Source: Pseudoramibacter fermentans
Lineage (GTDB): Bacteria; Bacillota; Clostridia; Eubacteriales; Eubacteriaceae
Length of the DNA stretch: 64,000 nt
NCBI GenBank assembly: GCA_009493725.1
Contig: VOGB01000005.1
Span: forward strand, 536,335-600,334
Direction of reading: 5' to 3'
How positions within the stretch are numbered: position 1 is the first letter of the stretch; each line of letters begins with the position of its first letter. Below the pieces are notes generated by a model. It searched no databases and was not told where the DNA came from. It saw only the letters and a program-made list of their open reading frames with translations. A program made the position numbers and the translations under genes. This document shows positions 1 to 9,074 of the stretch, one piece after another.

Positions 1-690
1 CTCCGGCATTCTGAGAACACCGCGTTTCGCCAGGACCCGGCGCAGCTCTCTGGCGGTGCCGCGGCCGCCGTCGTAGAGCTTGACGTCATTGCCGAGCACC
101 CGGCGGATCTGCTTTTTCACAAAGGGATAATGGGTACAGCCGAGGACGAGGCTATCGACTTTCCCACGGTAGGGCCCAAGAAACCGTTCGAGCATCGCGG
201 CCAGATCCGGTGCGTCGAGGTGGCCCGCCTCGATGCGTTTCGCCAGCCCCGGACAGGACTGGGACGCGCAGTCGGCGTAGCCCGCATACCGTTCCCACAA
301 ATCGTGATATTTTTTAAGCGACAAGGTCACCGGCGTCGCCATCACGAGGACCCGATGGCTGCTCTCCGCCGTCGCCGCCGGCTTCAGCGCCGGTTCGATG
401 CCGACGATCGGAATCGTGAACGTGGTTCTCAGCAAATCCGCCGCGGCGCTCGTCGCGGTGTTGCAGGCGATGACAATGGCTTTCACGCCGTCGTCGACCA
501 TGCGCTGCGCGATCGCCATGGTCATCTGCTGGACCCGTTCCACCGACTTTTCGCCGTAGGGCGCGTTGGCCGAGTCGCCGAAAAACAGAAACCGCTCGTC
601 CGGCAACTCCCGGGTCATTTCCTGAAGGACGGAAATCCCGCCGAGCCCGGAGTCAATGACCCCAACGTAATTGTGAAATGCTGGTCGCAT
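1..690 (-). CDS. murI: Glutamate racemase, 3' end cut by window edge
   Basis: Makes D-glutamate from L-glutamate for peptidoglycan. The minus-strand reading frame runs off the left edge, so about 230 codons of a usual ~265 are present. Both catalytic cysteines are visible: one in ACNTATSAA and one in LGCTHYPF, and the N-terminus shows the family motif GVIDSGLGG. The ATG at 690 is preceded by AAGGAGG at good spacing, so the start is secure. It is divergent from the deacetylase gene, and the short shared intergenic region (691-825) holds promoter-like elements for both. Cytoplasmic enzyme. High confidence from motifs. Confidence 0.95.
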   Translation of the reverse strand, partial: MRPAFHNYVGVIDSGLGGISVLQEMTRELPDERFLFFGDSANAPYGEKSVERVQQMTMAIAQRMVDDGVKAIVIACNTATSAAADLLRTTFTIPIVGIEPALKPAATAESSHRVLVMATPVTLSLKKYHDLWERYAGYADCASQSCPGLAKRIEAGHLDAPDLAAMLERFLGPYRGKVDSLVLGCTHYPFVKKQIRRVLGNDVKLYDGGRGTARELRRVLAKRGVLRMPE

Positions 691-758
691 AAGGCCCTCC
701 TTGTCGTGTTGTAATCTTTTGATATTATACGTCATTTTTTATTTAATTGAAAGAGTGG

Positions 759-786
759 TGAACAAGTAAAATTTCTGTGTTATAAT
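759..786 (+). promoter_or_regulatory. Putative sigma-A promoter of the deacetylase gene
   Basis: A perfect -10 TATAAT lies at 781-786, 39 bases before the ATG, with a weak -35 (TGAACA, 759-764) 16 bases upstream. On the other strand TATAAT at 724-729 could serve murI. Read by eye only. Confidence 0.5.
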
Positions 787-825
787 AATCCCTACACGAA
801 TTCAAACAAAAGAGGTTCAGTGTTA

Positions 826-1668
826 ATGCGACTATCTATTCAAATGATTTTAAGGACAAGCATCGGTTTCGCTGCGGTGCTTGTTTTTTGTTCCCTGTTT
901 GCGGTCGGTGCCCGCGCAGCGAGTCTGAATTCCTACGCTGCGTACGTCAATGCCACCAGCAGCCTGTCTGTTTTTGACGCCGGCGAGACATCGCCCGACG
1001 CGTTGATTCCCGGCGAAACCCCAGGGCGTGATACGGAATCGAACAAAAAAATCGTCTACTTGACTTTTGATGACGGCCCATCGGAAAACACCGACGCCAT
1101 TCTCTCTATTCTCAGGCAGAATCACATCCACGCCACGTTTTTCGTTTCGGGCATGTACCCCCAGTACCGCCATCTGATCAAAAAGGCTTACGACGAAGGC
1201 AACACCATCGGCCTGCACACCGAAACGCACAAATACGACATCTACCGCTCGGAAGACACCTATTTTAACGATCTGAATCAGATCGCCCAAATCGTCAAGT
1301 CGGAAATCGGATTTGTGCCCGCCTACGTCCGCTTCCCCGGCGGCTCGTCCAACACGGTGTCCCGGAATTACGCCCAGGGCATCATGGGCAAACTGGCGGC
1401 GGAATTGAACAAACGCGGCTACCAGTACTACGACTGGAACGCTGATTCCACCGACGCCGCCCACAGCGAGGACGCGGTGGACGACCTCGTCAAGCACGCC
1501 ACTGACTGCAATGATAACAACGTCGTGCTGCTGTGCCACGACGCTCCCGGCAAGGGGACAACGGTTCAGGCGCTGCAGCGCATCATCGACAATTACCGCT
1601 CCCGGGGCTATACCTTCAGGGGAATTTCCCGCAATTCTTACGCCCCCCATCAGCCCATTGCAAATTAA
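826..1668 (+). CDS. Secreted polysaccharide deacetylase (CE4/NodB domain)
   Basis: Probably removes N-acetyl groups from peptidoglycan or a related wall glycan outside the cell. An N-terminal hydrophobic segment ending near ARAAS looks like a signal peptide. The NodB motifs occur in order: TFDDGPS (metal-binding Asp), LHTETH (two metal His), RFPGGSSN, DWNADSTD and the C-terminal LLCHDAPGKGTT with the catalytic His. About 280 residues, normal for a single-domain family member. The start may be GTG at 820 or ATG at 826; AGAGG at 811-815 suits either and I chose ATG. The stop codon overlaps the earliest possible nrdJ ATG (TAATG), so the two may be cotranscribed. Substrate is not readable from sequence. 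Confidence 0.9.
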   Translation: MRLSIQMILRTSIGFAAVLVFCSLFAVGARAASLNSYAAYVNATSSLSVFDAGETSPDALIPGETPGRDTESNKKIVYLTFDDGPSENTDAILSILRQNHIHATFFVSGMYPQYRHLIKKAYDEGNTIGLHTETHKYDIYRSEDTYFNDLNQIAQIVKSEIGFVPAYVRFPGGSSNTVSRNYAQGIMGKLAAELNKRGYQYYDWNADSTDAAHSEDAVDDLVKHATDCNDNNVVLLCHDAPGKGTTVQALQRIIDNYRSRGYTFRGISRNSYAPHQPIAN

Positions 1669-1685
1669 TGAAACGGAGAACGATC

Positions 1686-4640
1686 TTGAAACACCTATCC
1701 CAATTATTCGAACGCGTTTTTACCAAGTCTCTCGAAAACAGCGACCGCACCGTCTACGACCTATTCGACTGGCAAACCGTTGACGTCTCATTAACCGACT
1801 ACCGTACCGGCCAAATTGCCTTCGAAATGAAAGGCCTGGAATTCCCGAAGGCCTACTCCCAGAACGCCTGCAACATCATCGCGAGCAAATACTTCAGAAA
1901 AGAAGGGGTGCCCGGCACCGGCCACGAAACGTCGATGCGCCAGGTCGCCGACCGTCTCGTCGGCTTCTGGACCGACGCGCTGCGCGAGGAAGGCCTCATC
2001 GACAACGACGCACAGTGGCAGATCGTCTACGACGAGCTGGTCTTCGCTTTCTTGAGCCAGATGTGGGCGCCCAACTCGCCCCAGTGGTTCAACACCGGCA
2101 TCAAACGCAATTACGGCATTGAAGCCGAATCGGACAACCTCTATTACTACGATGAAAAGACCGGCAAAGTCGTGCTGTCCAACGACCGCTACACCCGGAC
2201 CCAGTCCTCGGCCTGCTTCATCCTCTCGATCAAGGATCAGCTTTTAGGCGAAGGCTCCATTTCCGATCACTACGTCTCCGAAACGAAGCTGTTCAAGGGC
2301 GGCTCCGGAGTCGGCACCAATTTCTCACCGCTGCGGGGCGTGAACGAGAAGCTCTCCTCCGGCGGCAAATCCTCCGGCATGATGAGCTTCCTCCAGGGGC
2401 TCGACCGCAACGCCGGCGCCATCAAATCCGGCGGCACGACGCGGCGCGCGGCCAAAATGGTCATCGCCGACATCGACCATCCGGAAATCGAAGCCTTTAT
2501 TGACTGGAAGGCCCACGAGGAACAAAAGGTTCGGGATCTGGGCAAGATGGGCTACGACACCAGTATGGACGGCGAAGCCTATCAGACCGTTTCCGGCCAG
2601 AACGCGAACAACTCCGTCCGCGTCAATCAGGATTTTATGGACAAGGTCATGCATTTAGACGACGACCCGGACGCCACCCTGACGCTGAAGGGCCGGGTGG
2701 ACGATCGAGTCAATCGCGACGTCAAGGTCCAGGATCTCTGGCACAAAATCAACCAGGCCGCCTGGGAATGCGCCGATCCGGGACTGCAGTTCGACGACCG
2801 CTTCAACGCCTGGCACACCTGCCCGGCTGGCGAGGACGGCAACGTCGGCGCTAAATACAACCGGATCAACGCGACCAATCCGTGCTCAGAATACGCCTTC
2901 CTCGACGACACCGCCTGCAACCTGGCGTCGATCAACGTGTACCGCTTTTATCACGGCGGCGTCTTCGACGTCGAGCGCTTCGTCCATCTTGTGGGATTGA
3001 TTCAGCTGGTGCTGGAAGCGTCCATCTACTGGGGGCAGTTCCCCACCGAAGAAGTGGCCCGCAAGAGCTACCTCTTCCGGACCACCGGCCTGGGGCTGGC
3101 CAACATCGCCTCATTGGTGATGGATGCCGGCTACCCCTACGATTCCGACGAAGCCCGGAACATCGCCGCGGCCCTCGCCGGCATCATGACTGGCGCCTCC
3201 TACGCGGTGTCCGCGCTGATGGCTGAAAAGGTCGGACCCTTCCCGTGCTACGCCGTCAACGCGCCCTACATGGCCCGGGTCATCCGCAACCACGCGAGAA
3301 TCGCCGGCGCGCGCACCGACGCCTTTGAAGATCTGGGATACGATCCCTACATCGTCGACCACCCAATTCTGAACCAAATCGGCATGTCCAATCTGTCCGA
3401 CACCGTCAAACAGGTCTGGCACGACGCGATGGATCTGGGCGAAGCCTACGGCTACCGCAACGCCCAGGTCACCGTCATCGCGCCGACAGGTACGATTTCC
3501 TTCGCGATGGACTGCGGTGCCACCTCGATCGAACCCTTCTACAGCCAGGTCGTGCTGAAAAAACTCATCAGCGGCGGCGCGATGCAGATCGTCAATCCGG
3601 TGCTGGAAACGGCGCTGCACCATTTGGGCTACTCCGACGACCAGGTGCAGGCGGTGATGGATTACCTGCTCGAAACCGACGACAACGGCATGCTGAAGCA
3701 CGCGGGGCTGAAGGGCGCACCTTATATCAAAGAAAAGGATCTGCCGATTTTCGACTGCGCCAACGACATTCGGCCGGAAGGCCACGTGCTGATGGTCGCA
3801 GCGATCACGCCGATGATCTCCGGCTCGGTCAGCAAAACCGTCAACATGCCGAACAGTGCAACCGAAGCCGACATCGCGAACATCAACCTGATGGCCTACC
3901 GCTCGGGCTGCAAGGCCATCGCCACCTACCGCGACGGCTGCAAGGCGGCCCAGCCGCTGTCAACCGGCGGCCAGCAGGACGGCAAGCGCAAGCTGACGGA
4001 CCTGAGCTACGACGAGCTCATCGATTTGGTCCAGAGCAATGCCAACGTGCTGGAACGCAAAAAGCCGAAGGGCATCCGCAACAGCCGCACCCACGCGGCC
4101 AAGATCGGCGACATCGAGCTCTACATCACCGTGTCCTTCTACGACAACGACCAAATCAGCGAAATCTTCGTCTCAACCGACCGGGAAGGCACCGTCGTCA
4201 AGGGGCTGCTGGCGTCGCTGTCTAAGTCGATTTCCCACATGCTCCAGTACGGGATCCCGCCGAAGGACATCTCCGCGATGCTCCGAGGCCAGAAGTACGA
4301 ACCTTCGGGGCTTGTGCTGCGCCACCCCTACATCAAGAGCGCGTCTTCGATCTCCGATTTGATCTCCAAGGTCATCGACATCGAATGCGGCGACTATTCC
4401 CGCTGCCAGGTCAAGCCGACCCACCACTACAAGCGCTCTGAATTCGTGCCCAAACAGGTCGACATGTCCTCGATGTCCGGGATGACAGAGCTCGACGACG
4501 GCGAATCGTCCGCCGATGACGCCGAATCCGGCGAACGGATTTACGGCGAAATCTGCCCCAACTGCGGCAGTGACCGGATGGTGCGCAACGGCACCTGCAA
4601 GGTCTGCCTCGACTGCGGCTCCACCACTGGGTGTTCCTGA
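1686..4640 (+). CDS. nrdJ: Vitamin B12-dependent (class II) ribonucleotide reductase
   Basis: Reduces ribonucleotides to deoxyribonucleotides using adenosylcobalamin, without oxygen. The core shows PNSPQWFNTG, SSACFILS, GGSGVGTNFSPLRG, the radical-site motif NPCSEY and the nucleotide-binding APTGTISF; the C-terminal third carries a TSCPD-like region and ends in a Cys-rich tail (CPNCG, CKVCLDCGS, final TGCS) typical of the redox-active terminus. Start: TTG at 1686 has GGAG at 1675-1678 with 7-base spacing; ATG at 1668 overlaps the upstream stop and is the alternative. The last ~95 bases of this gene occur again, diverged, at 6701-6811. A terminator follows directly. Confidence 0.93.
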   Translation: MKHLSQLFERVFTKSLENSDRTVYDLFDWQTVDVSLTDYRTGQIAFEMKGLEFPKAYSQNACNIIASKYFRKEGVPGTGHETSMRQVADRLVGFWTDALREEGLIDNDAQWQIVYDELVFAFLSQMWAPNSPQWFNTGIKRNYGIEAESDNLYYYDEKTGKVVLSNDRYTRTQSSACFILSIKDQLLGEGSISDHYVSETKLFKGGSGVGTNFSPLRGVNEKLSSGGKSSGMMSFLQGLDRNAGAIKSGGTTRRAAKMVIADIDHPEIEAFIDWKAHEEQKVRDLGKMGYDTSMDGEAYQTVSGQNANNSVRVNQDFMDKVMHLDDDPDATLTLKGRVDDRVNRDVKVQDLWHKINQAAWECADPGLQFDDRFNAWHTCPAGEDGNVGAKYNRINATNPCSEYAFLDDTACNLASINVYRFYHGGVFDVERFVHLVGLIQLVLEASIYWGQFPTEEVARKSYLFRTTGLGLANIASLVMDAGYPYDSDEARNIAAALAGIMTGASYAVSALMAEKVGPFPCYAVNAPYMARVIRNHARIAGARTDAFEDLGYDPYIVDHPILNQIGMSNLSDTVKQVWHDAMDLGEAYGYRNAQVTVIAPTGTISFAMDCGATSIEPFYSQVVLKKLISGGAMQIVNPVLETALHHLGYSDDQVQAVMDYLLETDDNGMLKHAGLKGAPYIKEKDLPIFDCANDIRPEGHVLMVAAITPMISGSVSKTVNMPNSATEADIANINLMAYRSGCKAIATYRDGCKAAQPLSTGGQQDGKRKLTDLSYDELIDLVQSNANVLERKKPKGIRNSRTHAAKIGDIELYITVSFYDNDQISEIFVSTDREGTVVKGLLASLSKSISHMLQYGIPPKDISAMLRGQKYEPSGLVLRHPYIKSASSISDLISKVIDIECGDYSRCQVKPTHHYKRSEFVPKQVDMSSMSGMTELDDGESSADDAESGERIYGEICPNCGSDRMVRNGTCKVCLDCGSTTGCS

Positions 4641-4672
4641 TTATTTGATGATATAGTTTTTACAGATTTTCT

Positions 4673-4706
4673 AAAAGTCCTGAATCCGACGATTCAGGAC
4701 TTTTTA
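4673..4706 (+). terminator. Rho-independent terminator after nrdJ
   Basis: Perfect 11-bp inverted repeat (AGTCCTGAATC / GATTCAGGACT, loop CGAC) followed by TTTTT. Confidence 0.9.
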
Positions 4707-4888
4707 TTTCGCAACGTTTGAAGTACATTTTCTTATAATAATCAAAAGTTTGTGCACTTGATTGCAAAAAACTTTTTACTTTTGAAAGTTTATGAAATAC
4801 AGAATCCCTCCGTCCAAGTGTGTCTTAAACGAAGGCGATTTGATACCTAAAAAGGATTTTTTATTGATTTTTTTCAAGCCAAGATTTT

Positions 4889-6430
4889 TCAAACTTCTTC
4901 AAAATTATCGATCTCAACAAATCGATAACTGTCCCTCTTTTCTTTCGCAATGATTCCTTCTGATAGGCACTTTCTTAAAAAATCGGAAGCCCCGTTTTCT
5001 GTAATATGAAAAAGTTCTGCGATATTCCTCCGATTAAATGTATATTGATAGCGATAACGATCAAATAGCATACGAATTTGGTTGATGGTTTTTTTTCGAA
5101 ATTTCTTTTTTATTCTCTTTAAAATCACATCATTAAAATAACTCAATTCCCAATCCTGTCCGTAATTGAGTTTTCTCGGAGATAATTGAGTTTTCTCACT
5201 AGATAATTGAGTTTTCTCACTAGATAATTGAGTTTTCTCTGCTGCATATGTATCGATACTGCCGTTTCCAGCCATACTTCGATTGGGCAATGTCACTAAA
5301 AAGATGTATTCGTCCGAATAGAAGATTGGTTTTTGATAACATTCCATATAGGAATTAATAATTCTACCAATACCGCTGCCTCTTCTGTCCATATAATTCA
5401 ATCTTCCGAAAATATCTGAAATTACTTCATTTCTCTTAATAGAAGGCACATGTTTCAGATCCATATCCTGTATCCTCCCACCATTAAACATCCCTCCAGG
5501 AGAAGTGATTTCCATTCGATCATCAAACATATCCACATGAACTTCAGTACCAATGATCTGATAATCTCGATGCATCAAAGCATTCACCAAAACCTCACGA
5601 ACAGCTTTGTAGGGATAATCGCTTTTCTCCTCCCGCCGCATGCCGCGAATCGTCCATGCATTTTTGGAATTGTTGCGGACAAAAATTTCTGCACTGTTTA
5701 ACAACGTAATTAAACTGGCGTCCGAATATTCCTGATCGTCCAATGCATCTCCGTCAACAGAACCTTTTTCCGTTCCCTTCCATCTGGTGCAGACAATTCT
5801 CGACTGCTTTAAATATCCCTGATCGCATAAGAGCAATCCGGCATTGGTGACAATTTCATCTTCACCAACAAGCCTCAAAGAAACGAGATCCCTTGGAAGG
5901 ATAAAATCATCACCGGTTTCTTTTTTATAAGTCGCCTGGAGAAGCGTAAAACTGACGTCAGATAAATTATATCGGCTTGGCAATGTGTCGTAAGTCCTGT
6001 TCTGCCCTTTCAGGATAAGATTATTGATCTCTAAATCTGTCGCCAAAACTGATCTGTCTCCATGTCTGACATAAGCTTCCCGAACTCGATCATGCACATA
6101 ATAATATGGATAATTCGGCCCACAAGAAATTTTCAAATCAAGGCACGATCTCCCCTCGGTATTAGACTCGGTTTCAATCAATGCATACCGAACGCGAGGA
6201 GAAATTCTCGCCTCAATCAATTCTGATATCTTGCTGGCTGTTAATTGCGTATTTTTCATTCCTATTGCTTCATGTGTATCGTTCGTGTATCCAAAATAGA
6301 TATGACCACCTTGAGTATTGGCAAACGCAGACACTGATTTAAGCCAGCTTTTTGGTTTCTCTGTTTCAAGACTAAGCTTATAATCAATTTGCGTCGACTC
6401 AACTCCCTTTTTTATTACATGATTCGCCAT
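4889..6430 (-). CDS. AlbA/Schlafen-like putative transcriptional regulator with HATPase_c_4 domain
   Basis: 513 residues. The N-terminal part (about 10-150: VESTQIDYKLS, FANTQGGHIYFGY) matches the AlbA_2/Schlafen-like DNA-binding domain; the middle (about 250-380: VREVLVNALMHRDY, SPGGMFNGG, RRGSGIGRI) matches the HATPase_c_4 fold of the family often labelled ATP-binding protein; the end has a winged-helix-like segment (NRRNIAELFHITENGASDFL). Between them lies a tandem EKTQLSS repeat. Its function is not established for the family; members are common on islands. The gene and its flanks are clearly AT-richer than nrdJ and the redox genes, and it sits between two copies of the nrdJ 3' end, so acquisition by transfer is likely. 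Confidence 0.85.
   Translation of the reverse strand: MANHVIKKGVESTQIDYKLSLETEKPKSWLKSVSAFANTQGGHIYFGYTNDTHEAIGMKNTQLTASKISELIEARISPRVRYALIETESNTEGRSCLDLKISCGPNYPYYYVHDRVREAYVRHGDRSVLATDLEINNLILKGQNRTYDTLPSRYNLSDVSFTLLQATYKKETGDDFILPRDLVSLRLVGEDEIVTNAGLLLCDQGYLKQSRIVCTRWKGTEKGSVDGDALDDQEYSDASLITLLNSAEIFVRNNSKNAWTIRGMRREEKSDYPYKAVREVLVNALMHRDYQIIGTEVHVDMFDDRMEITSPGGMFNGGRIQDMDLKHVPSIKRNEVISDIFGRLNYMDRRGSGIGRIINSYMECYQKPIFYSDEYIFLVTLPNRSMAGNGSIDTYAAEKTQLSSEKTQLSSEKTQLSPRKLNYGQDWELSYFNDVILKRIKKKFRKKTINQIRMLFDRYRYQYTFNRRNIAELFHITENGASDFLRKCLSEGIIAKEKRDSYRFVEIDNFEEV
5160..5241. repeat. 21-bp tandem repeat inside the AlbA-like gene
   Basis: Two perfect copies of a 21-bp unit (5181-5201 and 5202-5222), a third truncated copy to 5241 and a degenerate copy at 5160-5180. 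It encodes repeated EKTQLSS on the minus strand and keeps the frame at any copy number. Confidence 0.9.
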
Positions 6431-6700
6431 ATTTAACTCCTGCTATTTGTTATTCCAGTCTCGAGAAGAATTTCTAAATTTATTTTAGTATAACATTTAG
6501 AAAATAGTTTTCTCAATTTCGAAATTAGGCAAATGAGCAAATAGATAGGAAATTATTCCAGTGCCCTCTTTCATCCAATTTTTTCGCTCAAACGCAGGGC
6601 GCTAATGCCAAAAATGGATGATATATTATTAGGTTGTTTTTACCAAGCCGCACGAGGTCCAGTCCCAGACTTTTGACAGCGGTACGGCTTAATTAAACAC

Positions 6701-6811
6701 AACGCCTCTACGGTGAAGTGTGCCCCAACTGCGGCAGCGACCGGATGGTGCGCAACGGCACCTGCAAGGTCTGCCTCGACTGCGGCTCCACCACCGGGTG
6801 TTCCTGATTCG
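6701..6811 (+). pseudogene. Orphan duplicate of the nrdJ 3' end
   Basis: About 105 bases matching 4533-4645, encoding RLYGEVCPNCGSDR onward through the terminal TGCS and the same TGATT after it. The differences (for example ggt for ggc, gtg for atc, ccc for cct type changes) are mostly silent or conservative, so this is a diverged allele rather than a recent copy. There is no start or upstream part of nrdJ. It is followed by a strong terminator (6835-6871). Confidence 0.9.
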
Positions 6812-6812
6812 A

Positions 6813-6926
6813 TTAAGTTACAACCCATAAATAAACAAAAGCCCTAAACCACACGGTTTGGGGCTTTTGTTTATAATACATCATCTTAATAATCAATATA
6901 TTCGTATCAATAAAGACCTTCACCAT
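6813..6926 (-). pseudogene. Truncated PIN-domain (VapC-like) toxin gene
   Basis: The ATG at 6924-6926 overlaps the stop of the AbrB-like antitoxin (TAATG), the usual coupling of toxin-antitoxin pairs. The first residues read MVKVFIDTNILI, the classic PIN-domain start with the first catalytic Asp. After about 12-15 codons the frame enters the terminator and nrdJ 3' remnant and stops at 6813, giving 37 codons instead of ~130. The toxin has therefore been removed by the recombination that brought in the nrdJ fragment. The PIN assignment rests on a short but very characteristic motif. Confidence 0.75.
6835..6871. terminator. Bidirectional terminator behind the nrdJ 3' remnant
   Basis: Long inverted repeat AACAAAAGCCC...GGGGCTTTTGTT around an ACAC loop. 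It probably once terminated an nrdJ allele and now lies across the truncated toxin gene. Confidence 0.85.
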
Positions 6927-7192
6927 TAGTCCTCATTTCGCACAGACTTCACCATTTCAACAACGTCTTGTTCGTTCTTAATGTCTGCTTTGCTCGCTTC
7001 ACCTTTAAGACTATCCTGCAACATACGCATCGCGTAAACAGCGGCATTCACAACTTTGACCTCACCATTGTTAACGATAAAACTAATGCGGTCGCCACTA
7101 TCGACACCAAGGACTTTTCTAACGTCTTTAGGAATTGTAATTTGTCCCTTTGATGTTACTTTTGCATTATCGACAAATACATCTGTGTCCAT
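6926..7192 (-). CDS. AbrB/SpoVT-family antitoxin, now orphan
   Basis: 88 residues. The N-terminal swapped-hairpin DNA-binding motif is clear (KVTSKGQITIPKDVRKVLG, then GDRISFIV), followed by a helical tail (DVVEMVKSVRNED) that would contact a toxin. In the family such proteins repress their own operon and neutralise a VapC toxin. Its partner survives only as a ~15-codon stub directly downstream. AAGGTATATTT-type leader sequence precedes the ATG; the ~230 bases upstream (7193-7420) hold only AT-rich promoter-like sequence and the next terminator. Confidence 0.85.
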   Translation of the reverse strand: MDTDVFVDNAKVTSKGQITIPKDVRKVLGVDSGDRISFIVNNGEVKVVNAAVYAMRMLQDSLKGEASKADIKNEQDVVEMVKSVRNED

Positions 7193-7382
7193 AAATATAC
7201 CTTCTTTCTAAATCACATAAATTTATTTTCCAGATATTCGACGTATGAATTCCTTACTTTTCTTATTTTCATTATACTCGCATTTCTAAAAAGTGCAAGT
7301 TAAAGAGCGCTATTTAATCCACCGAAGGATAAAATGATATTTAGAGAAATTTTACAAATTTGAAAAATAAATCATGATACAA

Positions 7383-7416
7383 AAAAATCGTCTCAAACAA
7401 GTCTAAGACGATTTTT
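7383..7416 (-). terminator. Terminator of the 7430-8952 operon
   Basis: 11-bp stem AAAAATCGTCT/AGACGATTTTT with a 12-base loop; T-rich on the minus strand. Confidence 0.8.
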
Positions 7417-7429
7417 AATAGCCACAGCA

Positions 7430-7819
7430 TTATAACGCTACTTTCGCCGTCCGCCCGCGCTGCCAGTTCTGATCGCACCACCGGGCGGCGGCCGCGGCCG
7501 CGCTGTCCGGCCAGGCAGCTTCGAAAGTCAGGGTTTTGTGCTGCCAGGCCCGCAGCGTCACGGGGGCGACGTCCTCGAGCACAGGCGTCTCGCTCAAAAC
7601 CCGGTCCCCTTCGCCGTAAAGGACGAGGGTGAAATCTGAGAGGACCGCCGTGTCGTAGGACGGATTCTCGAGCCGCAGCCGAAAGCGGACTTCGTGCCCG
7701 TTTTCGGGCTTTTCAGCGGGATAAACATTCAGCCGACCTTCTGCCCGACCGAAGCGCATCCGTCCCGAAATCAGGGCTTTGAGCGCTTCAGATGGGCTGC
7801 CAATGACCGCGGAAGCCAT
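7430..7819 (-). CDS. Hypothetical protein, predicted beta-rich (129 aa)
   Basis: Not recognised. No signal peptide or membrane segment. The middle (VRFRLRLENPSYDTAVLSDFTLVLYGEGDRVLSETP) reads like alternating beta strands of an immunoglobulin-like fold, followed by an Ala-rich helix. Its ATG overlaps the stop of the upstream ferredoxin-type aldo/keto reductase (1-4 base overlap), so the two are translationally coupled and probably act together, but no function can be inferred. Confidence 0.7.
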   Translation of the reverse strand: MASAVIGSPSEALKALISGRMRFGRAEGRLNVYPAEKPENGHEVRFRLRLENPSYDTAVLSDFTLVLYGEGDRVLSETPVLEDVAPVTLRAWQHKTLTFEAAWPDSAAAAAARWCDQNWQRGRTAKVAL

Positions 7820-8952
7820 CAGTCCTCCAGCGCAGCGGCGCAGTTTTGCAAGTCAGCGATAATCGGCAGGTGCTGAGGGCAGGCCCTTTCGCATTGGCCG
7901 CAGGCGATGCAGTCCGAGGCCTTCCCGACCCCGGCCGTCGCGTTGGCGTAGCGGCGCTTGGCGTCGTCAGTCTGGCTGTAGACCATTTCCCGGTTCATCG
8001 CCGAGAAAATATTCGGAATCGGGATCTGTTTCGGGCAGCCGGCAACGCAGTAGCGACACCCCGTGCACGGAATCGCATCGATGGCGGCAATCGCCGCCTG
8101 AGCTTTTCGAATCACGGCTTGTTCGCTTTCGGACAGCGGCTTAAAATCGCTCATGTAGGACAAATTGTCCGCCATCTGGGCTTCGTTCGACATGCCGGAG
8201 AGGACGGTGAGTACCCCGGGCAGCGACGCCGCGAAGCGGATTGCCCAGGATGCCGCGGACACGTCCGGATTGGCCTCGGTCAGAATTTTCTCAACCGACG
8301 CCGGCGGCTGGGCGAGAAAGCCGCCCTTGACCGGTTCCATGATCACGATCGGCTTGCCGAATCGGCGGGCGATGTCGTAACACTTTCTGGACGCCACTGC
8401 CGGGTTGTCCCAATCGGCGTAATTGATCTGCAGTTGGACAAATTCCGCTTCGGGGTGATCAGTCAAGAGTTTTTCCAAGAGATCCGGTGTGCCGTGAAAG
8501 GAAAAGCCGATATGGCGGATCTTCCCTGCCGCTTTCTGCGCCTTGACGAAATCCCAAAGGCCGTATTCGTCGTATTTTTTATAATTGGTGAGCATCAACG
8601 AATGCAGCAAGTAGCAATCGAAATACCCTGCGCTGGTGCGCTCAAGGCTGATCTCGAGCTCTCGTTTTGCTTCTGCCGCGCTGTTTACGCCGATGGTGGC
8701 GTGCAGCTTCGACGCCAGCATGAAGCTTTCTCTCGGGTAGCGGTCGACCAGCACCGTCTTCACGGTCTCTTCCGAACCGCCCTTGTCGTAGACGTAGGCG
8801 GTATCGAAATACCGCAGCCCCGCGGCCATGAACGCGTCGACCATTTGCGTGACCGCGTCCAGATCCACTTTCCCGCCGCCCTGGGTACCGGGCAGACGCA
8901 TCAAGCCGAAGCCGAGCTTCGGAATGTCTTGGGCCCATTCTGTTTTCTGCAT
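7819..8952 (-). CDS. Aldo/keto reductase with C-terminal 2[4Fe-4S] ferredoxin domain
   Basis: 377 residues. The N-terminal ~270 residues form the AKR barrel: LGFGLMRLP, the catalytic Asp and Tyr in FDTAYVYDKG, Lys in LASKLH, His in YLLHSLM. The C-terminus carries two ferredoxin-type cluster motifs, CTGCRYCVAGCP and CIACGQCERACP. The family is widespread in anaerobes as a putative oxidoreductase that couples carbonyl reduction to iron-sulfur electron transfer; substrate unknown. First gene of a two-gene operon with the 129-residue protein. The run before the ATG has AAGGAG. Confidence 0.9.
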   Translation of the reverse strand: MQKTEWAQDIPKLGFGLMRLPGTQGGGKVDLDAVTQMVDAFMAAGLRYFDTAYVYDKGGSEETVKTVLVDRYPRESFMLASKLHATIGVNSAAEAKRELEISLERTSAGYFDCYLLHSLMLTNYKKYDEYGLWDFVKAQKAAGKIRHIGFSFHGTPDLLEKLLTDHPEAEFVQLQINYADWDNPAVASRKCYDIARRFGKPIVIMEPVKGGFLAQPPASVEKILTEANPDVSAASWAIRFAASLPGVLTVLSGMSNEAQMADNLSYMSDFKPLSESEQAVIRKAQAAIAAIDAIPCTGCRYCVAGCPKQIPIPNIFSAMNREMVYSQTDDAKRRYANATAGVGKASDCIACGQCERACPQHLPIIADLQNCAAALED

Positions 8953-9040
8953 CGTGTTCTCCTTCTTTGTTTATCTTCTTTGTTTATTTTGTATTCTTGT
9001 CTTTTCTTATTATGCCACAGCATGAGCTATTTCGGGCACA

Positions 9041-9066
9041 AAAAAAGCGGCAATTGCCGCTTTTTT
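9041..9066. terminator. Bidirectional terminator of the nitroreductase gene
   Basis: Perfect palindrome AAAAAAGCGGCAATTGCCGC followed by TTTTTT; lies between two minus-strand genes and ends the upstream one (9075-9578). Confidence 0.9.
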
Positions 9067-9074
9067 ATCGCAGT

